Assembly: GCA_025758045.1 (NCBI GenBank)
Contig: CP107208.1
Location: 1,674,001 to 1,738,000 of the forward strand
Reading direction: 5' to 3'
Origin: Oscillospiraceae bacterium
GTDB taxonomy: Bacteria; Bacillota; Clostridia; Oscillospirales; Ruminococcaceae
DNA: 64,000 bases
Position numbers and translations under genes: made by a program. This document shows, piece by piece, positions 51,145 through 59,486 of the stretch. How positions within the stretch are numbered: the stretch's first letter is position 1; every line of letters begins with the position of its first letter. The notes under the pieces were generated by a model. The model saw only the letters and a program-made list of their open reading frames with translations. It did not search any database and was not told the DNA's origin.

Positions 51145-51663
51145 ATGTTTTTATTTACGGTAACAAAACCCGGCTTGCGGCAGGCGGGGGCGCTTGCCCT
51201 GTGCGCGGTATGCCTGTGCGGCACGGTGGCGGCAGCGGTGCATTTCTCCGGCGACGCGGTGGCTGCGGCTGCACCGGTGACGGCCACGGTGGAGACCACC
51301 CAGGACATCGGCACCTACTTTACGGGCTACGGGTTCGAGACGGACCTGTCCAGCGCGGCGGTGGATAAGGTGAAGATCCCCAAAAAGTGGGACGACAGCT
51401 TTACCGCTTTCAACCAGGTGGTGCAGGAAAGCGGCCTGGACCTGGGCAGCTACAAAGGCAAAACGGTGGAAAAGTGGACGCTGCTTTGCCCGCAGCTTTC
51501 CACCGGCGACGAGGATACCTACTGCGTTTTGCTGGTGTACAAAACCAAACCGGTAGGGGCGTACCTGCTGGAGAAGCCCTCCGGCGAGGTAAGCGGGCTG
51601 GTTACGGCGGCGAAGACCGCCGCGGAAGCCGACGGCGTGGAGATCGAATACCCTGAGGATTAA
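51145..51663 (+). CDS. DUF4830-like secreted or membrane-anchored protein
   Basis: A 172-residue protein: N-terminal hydrophobic segment (AGALALCAVCLCGTVAAAVHF, ~residues 12-32), a short linker, then a ~115-residue domain (YGFETDLSSAAVDKVKIPKKWDDSFTAFNQVVQESGLDLGSYKGKTVEKWTL) that resembles DUF4830 of gut Firmicutes. Function unknown. ATG 51145 is chosen because GGGGGG lies seven bases upstream. Expression may be controlled by the stem that buries this site. Confidence 0.78.
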   Translation: MFLFTVTKPGLRQAGALALCAVCLCGTVAAAVHFSGDAVAAAAPVTATVETTQDIGTYFTGYGFETDLSSAAVDKVKIPKKWDDSFTAFNQVVQESGLDLGSYKGKTVEKWTLLCPQLSTGDEDTYCVLLVYKTKPVGAYLLEKPSGEVSGLVTAAKTAAEADGVEIEYPED

Positions 51664-51737
51664 GGTACAGCCCTGCGGGCGTCACCATCATGCGGTGACG
51701 CCCTTTTATCATGGGTTGCATCCATAAGGGCTTCCCT

Positions 51738-51815
51738 TTTTGGTCACAAAAGAGTACGCATAACGGTTAGATGCCGTTAAAAAAGTGGCTCACCGCAAGG
51801 TGGTGAGCCACGTAA
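51738..51815 (-). repeat. 78-bp dispersed terminator repeat, copy 2
   Basis: Matches 27187-27264 with about five differences. GTGGCTCACC (51785-51794) / GGTGAGCCAC (51802-51811) followed on the minus strand by TTTTTT ends the next gene. Confidence 0.85.
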
Positions 51816-51840
51816 GCCAGCTGCGACAAGCGGGCCAAAA

Positions 51841-53103
51841 TCAATCTGAAAGCGAATCCCCAAACACTGCTGGTACCAGCAGCAACAGCGCCGGGTCGCT
51901 GGTGATGTGGATGACCTGCGTCTCCATATACCCATAAAACAGCGCCACCAGCAAACAGGCCGCCGCCTGCCAGCGGCCGTGCCGGGCCAGCCGGTACAGC
52001 GTCACGGCCATCAGGATGCCCGCCAACACCACCAGTACCGGTCCAAACTGGTACAGGAAATACACAAAAATATTGTCGATCGCCGGCCAGTCCATCAGCA
52101 TCTGGCCGGCAATTTTTATGTCGTATATGCGGTACGCCGCCCACGCCAGCGAGATGCGGCAGGTCAGCAGGCTGTCCAGCTTTGCCAGCCACGCAGGACC
52201 GATTTCGTCCGCCCAGGGACCAATTTTTACCACGAACAGCGGCAAAATATAGCTGATGGCCCCCACCACCGGCACCATGGCGGCGCACAGCCCGGCGGTG
52301 AGCTTGCGCCCTTTGCGCGCGTCCATCGGTTTGGCGCAGACCAGCAGCACTGCCAGCAAAAACGTGCACAGCGCAGGCGACCGAGACGCCGGGCCCTTGT
52401 ATAAAAACAGCCCCACGCCCGCTACGGCGGCGATCTCGGCCCAGGTGATCTTTGCCTGGCGCAGCAGCACCCAGGCCAGCACCAGCCCAAGCACGATGCC
52501 GCCAAAGGTGTTGGGGTGCCCGTACCCGAACATCAGCCGGTAGCTGCCGCTGCGCTCGCTCAGCGCGTCGGGGGCGATAATGCCCGCAAAATGCAGCACT
52601 TCCACCAGCGCCAGCGTGGGCACGCCGCAGCCTAAAAACGCCTGCAAACTGCGCCGCAGCGGCACAGCTTTGGCTGCCAACAGCACCATCACAAGGCCCA
52701 AAAACCAGATGTTCTGCCCGTTGAAATATACCCACCGCGCCACAAAATACAGCGCACCGGCGCAGATCAGCTCCCGCCAGGTGTAGCGGGTGCCCAGCAA
52801 AATCTTGCCGCACAGCAGCGTGTACATAATCATGTCTAACACCGGGGCAAGCTGCCCCTGCAAAAAGGGCCAGTTCTCCCGCGCCATGCTGTTGCAGAAC
52901 ACCACCGTGAACTCATACAGCATCAGCGCCAGCAAAAAGGCACGCTGCCCCCACCGGGCACGGGCCTCGCCGCCCCAATCCCCAAACAGATAGTGCGGCA
53001 CGGTAAACAGCTGCCCCACTGCCTTGCGGCGCAGCGCCAAAACCAAATCAACACCCGCTGCGGCAAACAGGGCCAGCAGCAGCGCATTTGCAAAACCAAA
53101 CAA
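51841..53103 (-). CDS. Polytopic membrane protein, O-antigen ligase/Wzy polymerase-like
   Basis: A 420-residue protein with about ten to twelve helices and one larger loop near residues 300-345. The segment RLMFGYGHPNTFGGIVLGLVLAW (~residues 192-214) is characteristic of O-antigen polymerase-like proteins of Gram-positive capsule loci. It may polymerise the glycan built by the glycosyltransferase operon at 14-25 kb, although it is encoded 26 kb away. The start is TTG at 53103 with AGGAGG eight bases upstream. A second long frame on the same strand is a shadow. Confidence 0.8.
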   Translation of the reverse strand: MFGFANALLLALFAAAGVDLVLALRRKAVGQLFTVPHYLFGDWGGEARARWGQRAFLLALMLYEFTVVFCNSMARENWPFLQGQLAPVLDMIMYTLLCGKILLGTRYTWRELICAGALYFVARWVYFNGQNIWFLGLVMVLLAAKAVPLRRSLQAFLGCGVPTLALVEVLHFAGIIAPDALSERSGSYRLMFGYGHPNTFGGIVLGLVLAWVLLRQAKITWAEIAAVAGVGLFLYKGPASRSPALCTFLLAVLLVCAKPMDARKGRKLTAGLCAAMVPVVGAISYILPLFVVKIGPWADEIGPAWLAKLDSLLTCRISLAWAAYRIYDIKIAGQMLMDWPAIDNIFVYFLYQFGPVLVVLAGILMAVTLYRLARHGRWQAAACLLVALFYGYMETQVIHITSDPALLLLVPAVFGDSLSD

Positions 53104-53220
53104 AACAGGATCCTCCTATTTTTACATTACACCTATTATATTGTGCGCCGCTGCGTTTGACAACCCTTTTGCGCGGTGTTATGCTTATGCTGTACTATTT
53201 TACACTAGGGAGGTCTACCC

Positions 53221-53763
53221 ATGAACGAACAGCAATATCGCACGGTGATCGGCTGGTTCAACGCCCGCCCGGCGGCAAAAAAGGCGCTGCGAGCTGTCAG
53301 CACGGGGGCTGTGGTGGCGGTGTATCTGCTGTATCTGGGCCTGCTGGCCTGGTTGGCCTGGCATGCCATGTGGGTGCCGCTGGGGGTTACTGCCGTGGTG
53401 CCTGCGGCGGCGTTTGTGGTGGGTACGGCTCTGCGTGCGGCCATTAACCGTCCGCGCCCTTATACGAAATATGGCTTTGTACCATTGTTTCCAAAAGATA
53501 AGACCGGCCAGAGCATGCCCAGCCGCCACTGCTTCTCAGCCGCGGCCATTGCAGCGACGGTGTGGTACGTGCTGCCGCCGTTGGGGGCAGTGTTGGCGGT
53601 TCTGGCCGTCATCATAGCGGTCTCCCGCGTTGTCACGGGCGTACACTTTGTCAGCGACGTGCTGGCCGGGCTGGCCTTTGGGCTGGTGTTTGCCGTGGCC
53701 GGGCGTGTGGCCTATATCGCGGCGGCTTCGGCGCTGGGATTTTACGCCATCATGGTAATTTAA
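53221..53763 (+). CDS. PAP2-superfamily membrane phosphatase
   Basis: A 180-residue protein with about five helices. The three PAP2 motifs are present: a KxxxxxxRP-like ALRAAINRPRPY (~residues 78-89), PSRH (~100-103; the common form is PSGH) and SRVVTGVHFVSDVLAG (SRxxxxxHxxxD, ~135-150). It dephosphorylates a membrane lipid such as phosphatidate or undecaprenyl pyrophosphate. GGGAGG seven bases before the ATG. A bidirectional terminator follows. Confidence 0.92.
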   Translation: MNEQQYRTVIGWFNARPAAKKALRAVSTGAVVAVYLLYLGLLAWLAWHAMWVPLGVTAVVPAAAFVVGTALRAAINRPRPYTKYGFVPLFPKDKTGQSMPSRHCFSAAAIAATVWYVLPPLGAVLAVLAVIIAVSRVVTGVHFVSDVLAGLAFGLVFAVAGRVAYIAAASALGFYAIMVI

Positions 53764-53774
53764 TTTGTACCCAT

Positions 53775-53808
53775 AAAAAAAGGAGCCGCCGCGCGGCTCC
53801 TTTCAAAA
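53775..53808. terminator. Bidirectional terminator
   Basis: AAAGGAGCCGC/GCGGCTCCTTT (about 53779-53789 with 53793-53803), with A/T tracts on both sides; it ends the PAP2 gene and the opposing reductase gene. Confidence 0.88.
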
Positions 53809-53816
53809 ACAGCTTA

Positions 53817-54437
53817 TCAACGGATAAAATTCGTCCGCTTGCCGCCCTCGGCGGTGGGGACTTCCACACCGGCGGCCTTGCCGGCCTCGATGCACTTCAG
53901 CAGCCAGGCCATATTGGTGCCCAGGTTGCGCATGATCTGGCAGCCCTCCTCGTCCAGGGCCACCTGATCGCCGCTGGTGCCGTGGACCATCGGCCAGTAG
54001 GTGGAGCTGACCAGCGGCATCTCGTAGAACTGCGGGATCTTTTCCATAGCCTCAATGGCGGTGGTGGTGCCGGCGCGGCGTGCGCTGGTCACGATGGCCG
54101 CCGGTTTGTGCCGCAGATACCGCCCGGCGCTGTAGGCCAGCCGGTGCATAAAGCCCAGCATGCTGCCCGCCGCCGTGGCATAGTGTACCGGCGCACCAAA
54201 CACGATGCCGTCGGCCTTTTCCACCAGTGGCAGCACATCCACCACCGGCCCGCCGAACACACAGTGCCCGGCCTTGGCGCAGCCGCCGCAGCCTACACAG
54301 CCGCCCACCGGCGCGGGGCCGATGTGGTAGATCGTCGTCTCAATGCCCGCGGCGTTCAGCGTATTGGCAACCTCACACAGGGCATGGTAGGTGCAGCCCT
54401 CCTTGTGGGGGCTGCCGTTGATCAGCAGTACGTTCAT
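53817..54437 (-). CDS. NADPH-dependent FMN reductase / flavodoxin-fold iron-sulfur protein
   Basis: A 206-residue flavodoxin-like protein. FMN phosphate loop LLINGSPHKEGCTY at the start, then CVGCGGCAKAGHC (~residues 48-60), a Cys-rich stretch typical of the iron-sulfur flavoprotein/multimeric flavodoxin (WrbA-like) group, and GAPVHYATAAGSMLGFMHRL. It reduces flavin or quinone-like acceptors in the cytoplasm. ATG 54437 follows GGAGGGACTTTGT; a longer frame is rejected for lack of a ribosome site. Confidence 0.88.
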   Translation of the reverse strand: MNVLLINGSPHKEGCTYHALCEVANTLNAAGIETTIYHIGPAPVGGCVGCGGCAKAGHCVFGGPVVDVLPLVEKADGIVFGAPVHYATAAGSMLGFMHRLAYSAGRYLRHKPAAIVTSARRAGTTTAIEAMEKIPQFYEMPLVSSTYWPMVHGTSGDQVALDEEGCQIMRNLGTNMAWLLKCIEAGKAAGVEVPTAEGGKRTNFIR

Positions 54438-54520
54438 ACAAAGTCCCTCCGTTTGTACAATATGCGGCACACGCCGCAAAAAATGCTCTAGCTTTATTGT
54501 AACATACCGCGCAAGACCTT

Positions 54521-54759
54521 GGGCAACACCGCACAATTCCCGCCTAACGGCTTAAGCACCGCTCCGGCGGATCTCCGCGCCAAGAGCCGCCGCAAAGCGT
54601 CGGTTGCGCTCCGAAGCGCCTCGCTGCGGCTCGGTGTGCGGCACGGCATCTGCGTTGCCAAAATGCTCGATAATACACAAAGTATTATCTGCGCTTTTGG
54701 CTTAGCAGCTGCCGCACCTCGCTCGCCGTATCGGCACTTAGAATTATGCGGTATTGCCC
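54521..54759 (-). repeat. MITE-like foldback repeat, copy D (239 bp, reversed)
   Basis: Ends GGGCAACACCGCACAATTCCC and AATTATGCGGTATTGCCC. Flanked by TT on both sides. It shares the block around GCCGCAAAGCGTCGG with copy C (reverse complement). Confidence 0.87.
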
Positions 54760-54783
54760 TTGCAATTTTAAAGGAGATGCCCC

Positions 54784-56199
54784 ATGGCCAAGACCTGTGT
54801 TAATTTTAGTAAAAAGTGCGGCGGCTGCCCGCTGCTGGCACTGCCCTATCCGCGCCAGACCGCCGAAAAGCAGCAGCGCCTGCAAAAGCTGCTGGGCGGT
54901 TTTGCTCCGGTGGCCCCGCTGCGCACCATGGCCGAGCCGTGGCATTACCGCAATAAAGCCATCGCCAGCTTTGCCACCCAGCAGGGCAAACTGGTCTGCG
55001 GTTTGTACGCCGAGGGCACCCATAAGGTGCTGCCCTCGGCCGACTGCCTGCTGCAAAACGAGGTGCTGAACCGCACGCTGGCCGCCGTGCAGGACGCCGC
55101 CCGCGCCTGCCGCTACACGGCTTTTGACGAGGACAAGCGCACCGGCCTGCTGCGCCACGTGGTGCTGCGCTGCTCCCGCAAGGGGCAGGTGCTGGTCACA
55201 CTGGTCACGCCGGGGCCGGAGCTGCCCGGCAGCCGTAATTTCTGCGCGGCTCTGCGCAAAAAAGCACCGTGGGTCGTCAGTATTGTGCAAAATATCAACC
55301 CCACTTTAAGCAGCGCTGTGCTGGGCAACCGGGAAAAAACGCTCTACGGCCCCGGTTTTGTGTTGGACACGCTGTGCGGGCTGCAGTTTGCCATTTCCTC
55401 CCGCAGTTTTTACCAGGTCAACCCCCGGCAGACCGAGGTGCTGTACCGCGCCGCGCTGGACGCCGCCAAGCTGACCGGCAAGGAGACCGTGGTGGATGCC
55501 TATTGTGGCATCGGCACCATCGGCCTGTGCGCCGCGCCCCACGCAGGGCAGGTCATCGGTGTGGAGCGCAACCCCGCCGCCGTGAAAGATGCCGCCGCCA
55601 ACGCCCGGCATAATAAACTGTCCAACGCCAAATTTGTATGCGCCGACGCTACCGAGTGGATGGCCGCCGCCGCAGACGAGGGCCTGCATCCGGACGTGGT
55701 CTTCCTGGACCCGCCCCGCGCCGGCAGCACGCCCGAGTGCATCACCGCCGTGGCCAAAATGGCCCCCCGCCGGGTAGTCTACGTCAGCTGCGACCCCGAA
55801 ACCTTGGCGCGGGATGTAGCGCTTTTTGCCCGCCATGGGTATAAGGCAAAGGGCTTCACCCCGGTGGATCTCTTCCCCCAGACTCGGCACGTGGAGACGG
55901 TATGTTTATTGTCCAAACTTCAAAGCAAGGAACATATCGAGATCGAAGTGAAGATGGACGAGTTGGATTTGACTTCGGCGGAGAGTAAGGCAACCTATGA
56001 TGAGATCAAAGCCTATGTGCTGGAAAAGCACGGCCTGAAGGTGTCCAGCCTGTATATCTCCCAGGTTAAGCGGAAGTGCGGGCTAGATGTGGGGCAGAAT
56101 TATAATCTGTCAAAGAAAGAAGACGCGAAAGTACCACAGTGCCCGCCGGAAAAGGAAGCTGCAATTATGGATGCACTAAAGCATTTTCAAATGATTTGA
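54784..56199 (+). CDS. RlmD/RumA-family 23S rRNA (uracil-5-)-methyltransferase
   Basis: A 471-residue class I SAM methyltransferase without an evident TRAM domain. N-terminal CxxxxxGGCPLL cysteines (KKCGGCPLLALPY) may bind an Fe-S cluster. Motifs: FYQVNP, VVDAYCGIGTIGL (SAM site), VVFLDPPRAG, and the catalytic YVSCDPETLARD (Cys ~332), then TRHVETVCLL. After that an ~85-residue extension (from VKMDELDLTSAE to PPEKEAAIMDALKHF) is found in many Firmicute homologues. It methylates U to m5U in 23S rRNA. Start ATG 54784 after AAGGAG. Confidence 0.93.
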   Translation: MAKTCVNFSKKCGGCPLLALPYPRQTAEKQQRLQKLLGGFAPVAPLRTMAEPWHYRNKAIASFATQQGKLVCGLYAEGTHKVLPSADCLLQNEVLNRTLAAVQDAARACRYTAFDEDKRTGLLRHVVLRCSRKGQVLVTLVTPGPELPGSRNFCAALRKKAPWVVSIVQNINPTLSSAVLGNREKTLYGPGFVLDTLCGLQFAISSRSFYQVNPRQTEVLYRAALDAAKLTGKETVVDAYCGIGTIGLCAAPHAGQVIGVERNPAAVKDAAANARHNKLSNAKFVCADATEWMAAAADEGLHPDVVFLDPPRAGSTPECITAVAKMAPRRVVYVSCDPETLARDVALFARHGYKAKGFTPVDLFPQTRHVETVCLLSKLQSKEHIEIEVKMDELDLTSAESKATYDEIKAYVLEKHGLKVSSLYISQVKRKCGLDVGQNYNLSKKEDAKVPQCPPEKEAAIMDALKHFQMI

Positions 56200-56223
56200 T
56201 GGCAAGCCTGTCTTGCTCAAAGC

Positions 56224-56263
56224 AAAACGTGGTCTGGGATTCCAATATCCAGACCACGTTTTT
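56224..56263 (+). terminator. Terminator after the methyltransferase gene
   Basis: AAACGTGGTCTGG (56225-56237) / CCAGACCACGTTT (56249-56261), then TTG. Perfect 13-bp stem. Confidence 0.9.
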
Positions 56264-56297
56264 GCCAATCAATAGCTCACGATTTCGTGAATTTTAT

Positions 56298-56326
56298 TTG
56301 TCTTTTAGCACAATATCCGTTATACT
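56298..56326 (+). promoter_or_regulatory. Promoter of the hsd locus
   Basis: TTGTCT (56298-56303), 17-base spacer, TATACT (56321-56326). It starts 31 bp before the HTH gene and probably drives the whole restriction–modification unit. Confidence 0.82.
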
Positions 56327-56356
56327 AGTAAATAGGAAAAAATCAGGAGGTGCGGG

Positions 56357-56584
56357 ATGGCAATCAGTTACAATCGGCTGTGGAAACAGTTGATCGATCA
56401 TGGTTTGAGCAAAACCGACATGATGCACCGTGCAAAAATCAGCACCAATGTTTTAGCACGATTAAGTAAAGGTGAGCCTGTCTCCATGGACAGCATGGAA
56501 AAAATCTGCACCATGCTGGGATGCAATATCGGAGACGTGATGGAATTTATCCCTGATACAGAAAACGGAGGAATAGATGCATGA
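56357..56584 (+). CDS. XRE-family helix-turn-helix regulator of the hsd locus
   Basis: A 75-residue Cro/CI-type protein: LWKQLIDHGLSKTDMMHRAKISTNVLARLSKGEPVSMDSMEKICTMLGCNIGDVMEFI, one complete HTH_3/HTH_26 domain. Such small regulators (YozG-like) often precede hsdM and may act like C proteins that time restriction. CAGGAGG precedes the ATG. Its stop overlaps the hsdM start (ATGA), so the genes are translationally coupled. Confidence 0.9.
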   Translation: MAISYNRLWKQLIDHGLSKTDMMHRAKISTNVLARLSKGEPVSMDSMEKICTMLGCNIGDVMEFIPDTENGGIDA

Positions 56585-58113
56585 TTACAGGTGTGATTAA
56601 AAATAAAGTAGATAAAATCTGGACGGACATCTGGGCGGGCGGCATTACCAATCCTCTAACCGTCATCGAACAGCTGACCTATCTTATGTTTATCCGCTCT
56701 CTGGACGAAAAAGAGCTGGAAACGGAAGAATTTGAGCATATGACTGGCGAGAAGATGGAGAAGATTTTCCCCCAGTCTGCCGTTGGACAGTCCATGCGCT
56801 GGAGTAAATTCAAGAACAACGATCCCCGCGATATTTTCAATGTAATTTCCCAGCGGGTCTTCCCTGCCATCAAAAACATGAAACATGGCCGCCTGCCGGA
56901 CTTCACCGAGCAGGGGGAACTGGTGGAAATCGCCGACGATTCCAGCAGTGATGTGCAGAATGAGACGGCCTTTGCCCGGTACATGAGCGATGCGATGTTC
57001 CTGATTCCTACGCCGCAGGTGTTGCAAAAAATCATCACAGGGTTGGATGACCTGTATGAGCATGACATTGCCGATTTGGATATGCAGGGCGACTTGTACG
57101 AGTACATGCTGGGCAAACTGGCTACCGCTGGGCAGAACGGCCAGTTTCGCACTCCCAAGCACATCCGGGAAATGATGGTGGAATTGTTGCAACCCACCCC
57201 GAACGACACCATCTGCGACCCGGCCTGCGGCACGGCAGGCTTTCTGGTCTCCGCCGCGGAGTACATTCGCAACCACTACGAGGATACCATGACTTCCGAG
57301 CAGTGGGAGCACTTTGCTGGGGATGCCTTCACCGGCTTTGACACAGACCGCACCATGCTGCGCATTTCTGCGATGAACCTGATGCTGCACTCCATCAGCC
57401 ACCCGGAGATCGACTACAAGGACAGTGTTTCCAAGCAGAACCAGATCAGCGATAAGTTTACCATGTGTCTGGCAAATCCACCTTTCAAGGGCACCGTGGA
57501 CGCGGAAAGCATCAACGACAACCTGAAAGCCGTGACCAACACCAAAAAGACCGAGCTGTTGTTTCTGGCCCTGTTCCTACGGATGCTGAGAAAGGGTGGT
57601 CAGTGCGCCTGCATCGTACCGGATGGCGTGCTGTTCGGCTCCTCCAAGGCCCACAAGGCCATCCGTAAGGAACTGGTGGAGAACCACCAGCTGCGCGCAG
57701 TGATCTCTATGCCCTCCGGCGTGTTCAAGCCTTATGCGGGCGTGTCCACGGCGGTGCTGGTGTTCACCAAGACCTGCGCGGGCGGCACGGAAAACGTGTG
57801 GTTTTATGACATGAAGGCCGACGGCTTTTCCCTGGACGACAAGCGTAGTGAGGTGACGGAGAACGACATCCCGGACATTATCGAGCGGTTCCACCATCTG
57901 GACCAGGAAGCCGAACGCCAACGCACCGAACAGAGCTTTTTTGTGCCCAGGCAGGAAATTGCCGACAACGACTATGACCTGTCCATCAACAAGTACAAAA
58001 AGGTGGAGTATGTTCCGGTGGAGTACCCCTCAACCACGGAGTTGATGGCAGACTTGCATGAGCTGGAAATGGAGATCAACGCAGGGCTGGAGGAATTGGA
58101 GGGGATGTTGTGA
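56581..58113 (+). CDS. hsdM: Type I restriction-modification system, methyltransferase subunit
   Basis: A 510-residue N6-adenine methyltransferase. N-terminal HsdM helical domain (WAGGITNPLTVIEQLTYLMFIRSLDE), then the SAM motif ICDPACGTAGFLVSAAEYI (~residues 216-234) and the catalytic motif IV CLANPPFKG (NPPF, ~297-300). The C-terminal YDLSINKYKKVEY is typical. With HsdS it modifies the target site and with HsdR it cuts foreign DNA. Composition is like the core genome, unlike the accessory genes further on. Confidence 0.97.
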   Translation: MITGVIKNKVDKIWTDIWAGGITNPLTVIEQLTYLMFIRSLDEKELETEEFEHMTGEKMEKIFPQSAVGQSMRWSKFKNNDPRDIFNVISQRVFPAIKNMKHGRLPDFTEQGELVEIADDSSSDVQNETAFARYMSDAMFLIPTPQVLQKIITGLDDLYEHDIADLDMQGDLYEYMLGKLATAGQNGQFRTPKHIREMMVELLQPTPNDTICDPACGTAGFLVSAAEYIRNHYEDTMTSEQWEHFAGDAFTGFDTDRTMLRISAMNLMLHSISHPEIDYKDSVSKQNQISDKFTMCLANPPFKGTVDAESINDNLKAVTNTKKTELLFLALFLRMLRKGGQCACIVPDGVLFGSSKAHKAIRKELVENHQLRAVISMPSGVFKPYAGVSTAVLVFTKTCAGGTENVWFYDMKADGFSLDDKRSEVTENDIPDIIERFHHLDQEAERQRTEQSFFVPRQEIADNDYDLSINKYKKVEYVPVEYPSTTELMADLHELEMEINAGLEELEGML

Positions 58114-59276
58114 TGGCGAGATTGGGGGATGCTTTTTCGGTTATAAGAAATGGAGCATCAATTAGACAAGCAGATGGAGCAGGCGGGCTTCCGATTACGA
58201 GAATTGAAACAATTTCAAATAGAGAAATTGATCGAAGCAAGTTTGGCTACGCTGGGATTGAAGATGCAGATAAATATCGTGAGTACATTCTTCAGGATGG
58301 GGATATTTTGATGTCCCATATCAATAGCGAAAAACATTTGGGGAAAGTTGCACTCTATAAAAAACAGGGAAATGAAAAAATCATTCACGGGATGAATTTG
58401 CTAATGTTGCGCGCGAATAAGTCCATTGTTTATCCGCCGTTCGCAACTTACTTTTTTGCAACAAATATATTTTTAGGCCAGATTCAAAAAATTACAAAAA
58501 AATCTGTTAACCAAGCAAGTTTTACTGTTTCTGCATTAAAAGAAATTGAGATGGATCTACCAACCCTTGACGAACAGCGTAGAATTGCGTTGGTGCTGGA
58601 CAAAGTCAGCGACCTGATTGCCAAACGCCGCCAGCAGTTGGGCAAGCTGGATGAGATGGTCAAGGCAAGGTTTGTGGAGATGTTTGGAGACCCAGTGGAG
58701 AATCCTATGGGGTGGGAGAAACTTGCACTGGGAAAACGATGTGATATAGTTACCGGAAACACACCCTCTCGTGCTGAGCCGGAGAATTATGGGAATTTTA
58801 TTGAATGGATTAAATCAGATAACATCAATACCCCTGCTGTATTGCTTACAGAGGCACAGGAATACTTATCGGAGACAGGTTTTCATAAGTGCAGATTTGT
58901 AGAGGCAGGCAGCTTGCTCATGACTTGTATTGCTGGAAGTATTAACTGTATAGGCAATGTAGCAGTAGCGGATCGCCGGGTGGCATTTAATCAGCAAATC
59001 AATGCTATTGTCCCAAAGCAAGATGATGTGCTGTATTTATATTGGCTTATGCTACTATCAAAGCCTGCAATACATAGCACCATAAATATGTCACTTAAAG
59101 GGATACTAAGCAAGGGACAACTATCAGAAATGACCTTTCCTTTCCCACCCCTAGAACTACAAAATCAATTTGCTGTGTTTGTAAAGAAAACCGAAAAGAC
59201 AAAAGCCAACATCAGCCGCAGCCTTGAAAAGCTTGAAACGCTAAAAAAGGCACTAATGCAGGAATACTTTGGGTGA
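58113..59276 (+). CDS. hsdS: Type I restriction-modification system, specificity subunit
   Basis: A 387-residue HsdS with two target-recognition domains. TRD1 spans ~residues 1-145. A conserved helical spacer follows (PTLDEQRRIALVLDKVSDLIAKRRQQLGKLDEMVKARFVEMFGDP, ~150-195), then TRD2 (WEKLALGKRCDIVTGNTPSR onward) and a second helix (LELQNQFAVFVKKTEKTKANI). The two halves determine a bipartite DNA target. Both TRDs are visibly AT-rich while the spacer is GC-rich, a mosaic that fits TRD exchange. ATG 58113 overlaps the hsdM stop (TGATG); GGAGGGG upstream. Confidence 0.95.
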   Translation: MARLGDAFSVIRNGASIRQADGAGGLPITRIETISNREIDRSKFGYAGIEDADKYREYILQDGDILMSHINSEKHLGKVALYKKQGNEKIIHGMNLLMLRANKSIVYPPFATYFFATNIFLGQIQKITKKSVNQASFTVSALKEIEMDLPTLDEQRRIALVLDKVSDLIAKRRQQLGKLDEMVKARFVEMFGDPVENPMGWEKLALGKRCDIVTGNTPSRAEPENYGNFIEWIKSDNINTPAVLLTEAQEYLSETGFHKCRFVEAGSLLMTCIAGSINCIGNVAVADRRVAFNQQINAIVPKQDDVLYLYWLMLLSKPAIHSTINMSLKGILSKGQLSEMTFPFPPLELQNQFAVFVKKTEKTKANISRSLEKLETLKKALMQEYFG

Positions 59277-59285
59277 GGTAATAAA

Positions 59286-59477
59286 ATGGAAGAATATAAA
59301 TTAACACTGGGGATGGAGCCCACAGACGATTATAAAAAAGCAAAGCAGGATTTGATTCAGGCAATGAGATCAATTCAAAAATTATCCCCTCAACAGCAGC
59401 AAATGTTGGCAGAGGAGTTATTTGGAGCAGCAAATGTTATGGTTTTGAGTCAAATACTACGCCAGTATCTGAGGTGA
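59286..59477 (+). CDS. Small acidic protein, first accessory gene inside the hsd operon
   Basis: A 63-residue soluble protein, MEEYKLTLGMEPTDDYKKAK at the start, mostly helical and Gln/Leu-rich (SPQQQQMLAEELFGAANVMV). GAGG lies seven bases before the ATG, and it starts nine bases after hsdS. No family recognised. AT-rich relative to hsdM and hsdR. It could be a small partner of the next gene (nine bp downstream). Confidence 0.7.
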   Translation: MEEYKLTLGMEPTDDYKKAKQDLIQAMRSIQKLSPQQQQMLAEELFGAANVMVLSQILRQYLR

Positions 59478-59486
59478 GTATAAAGT

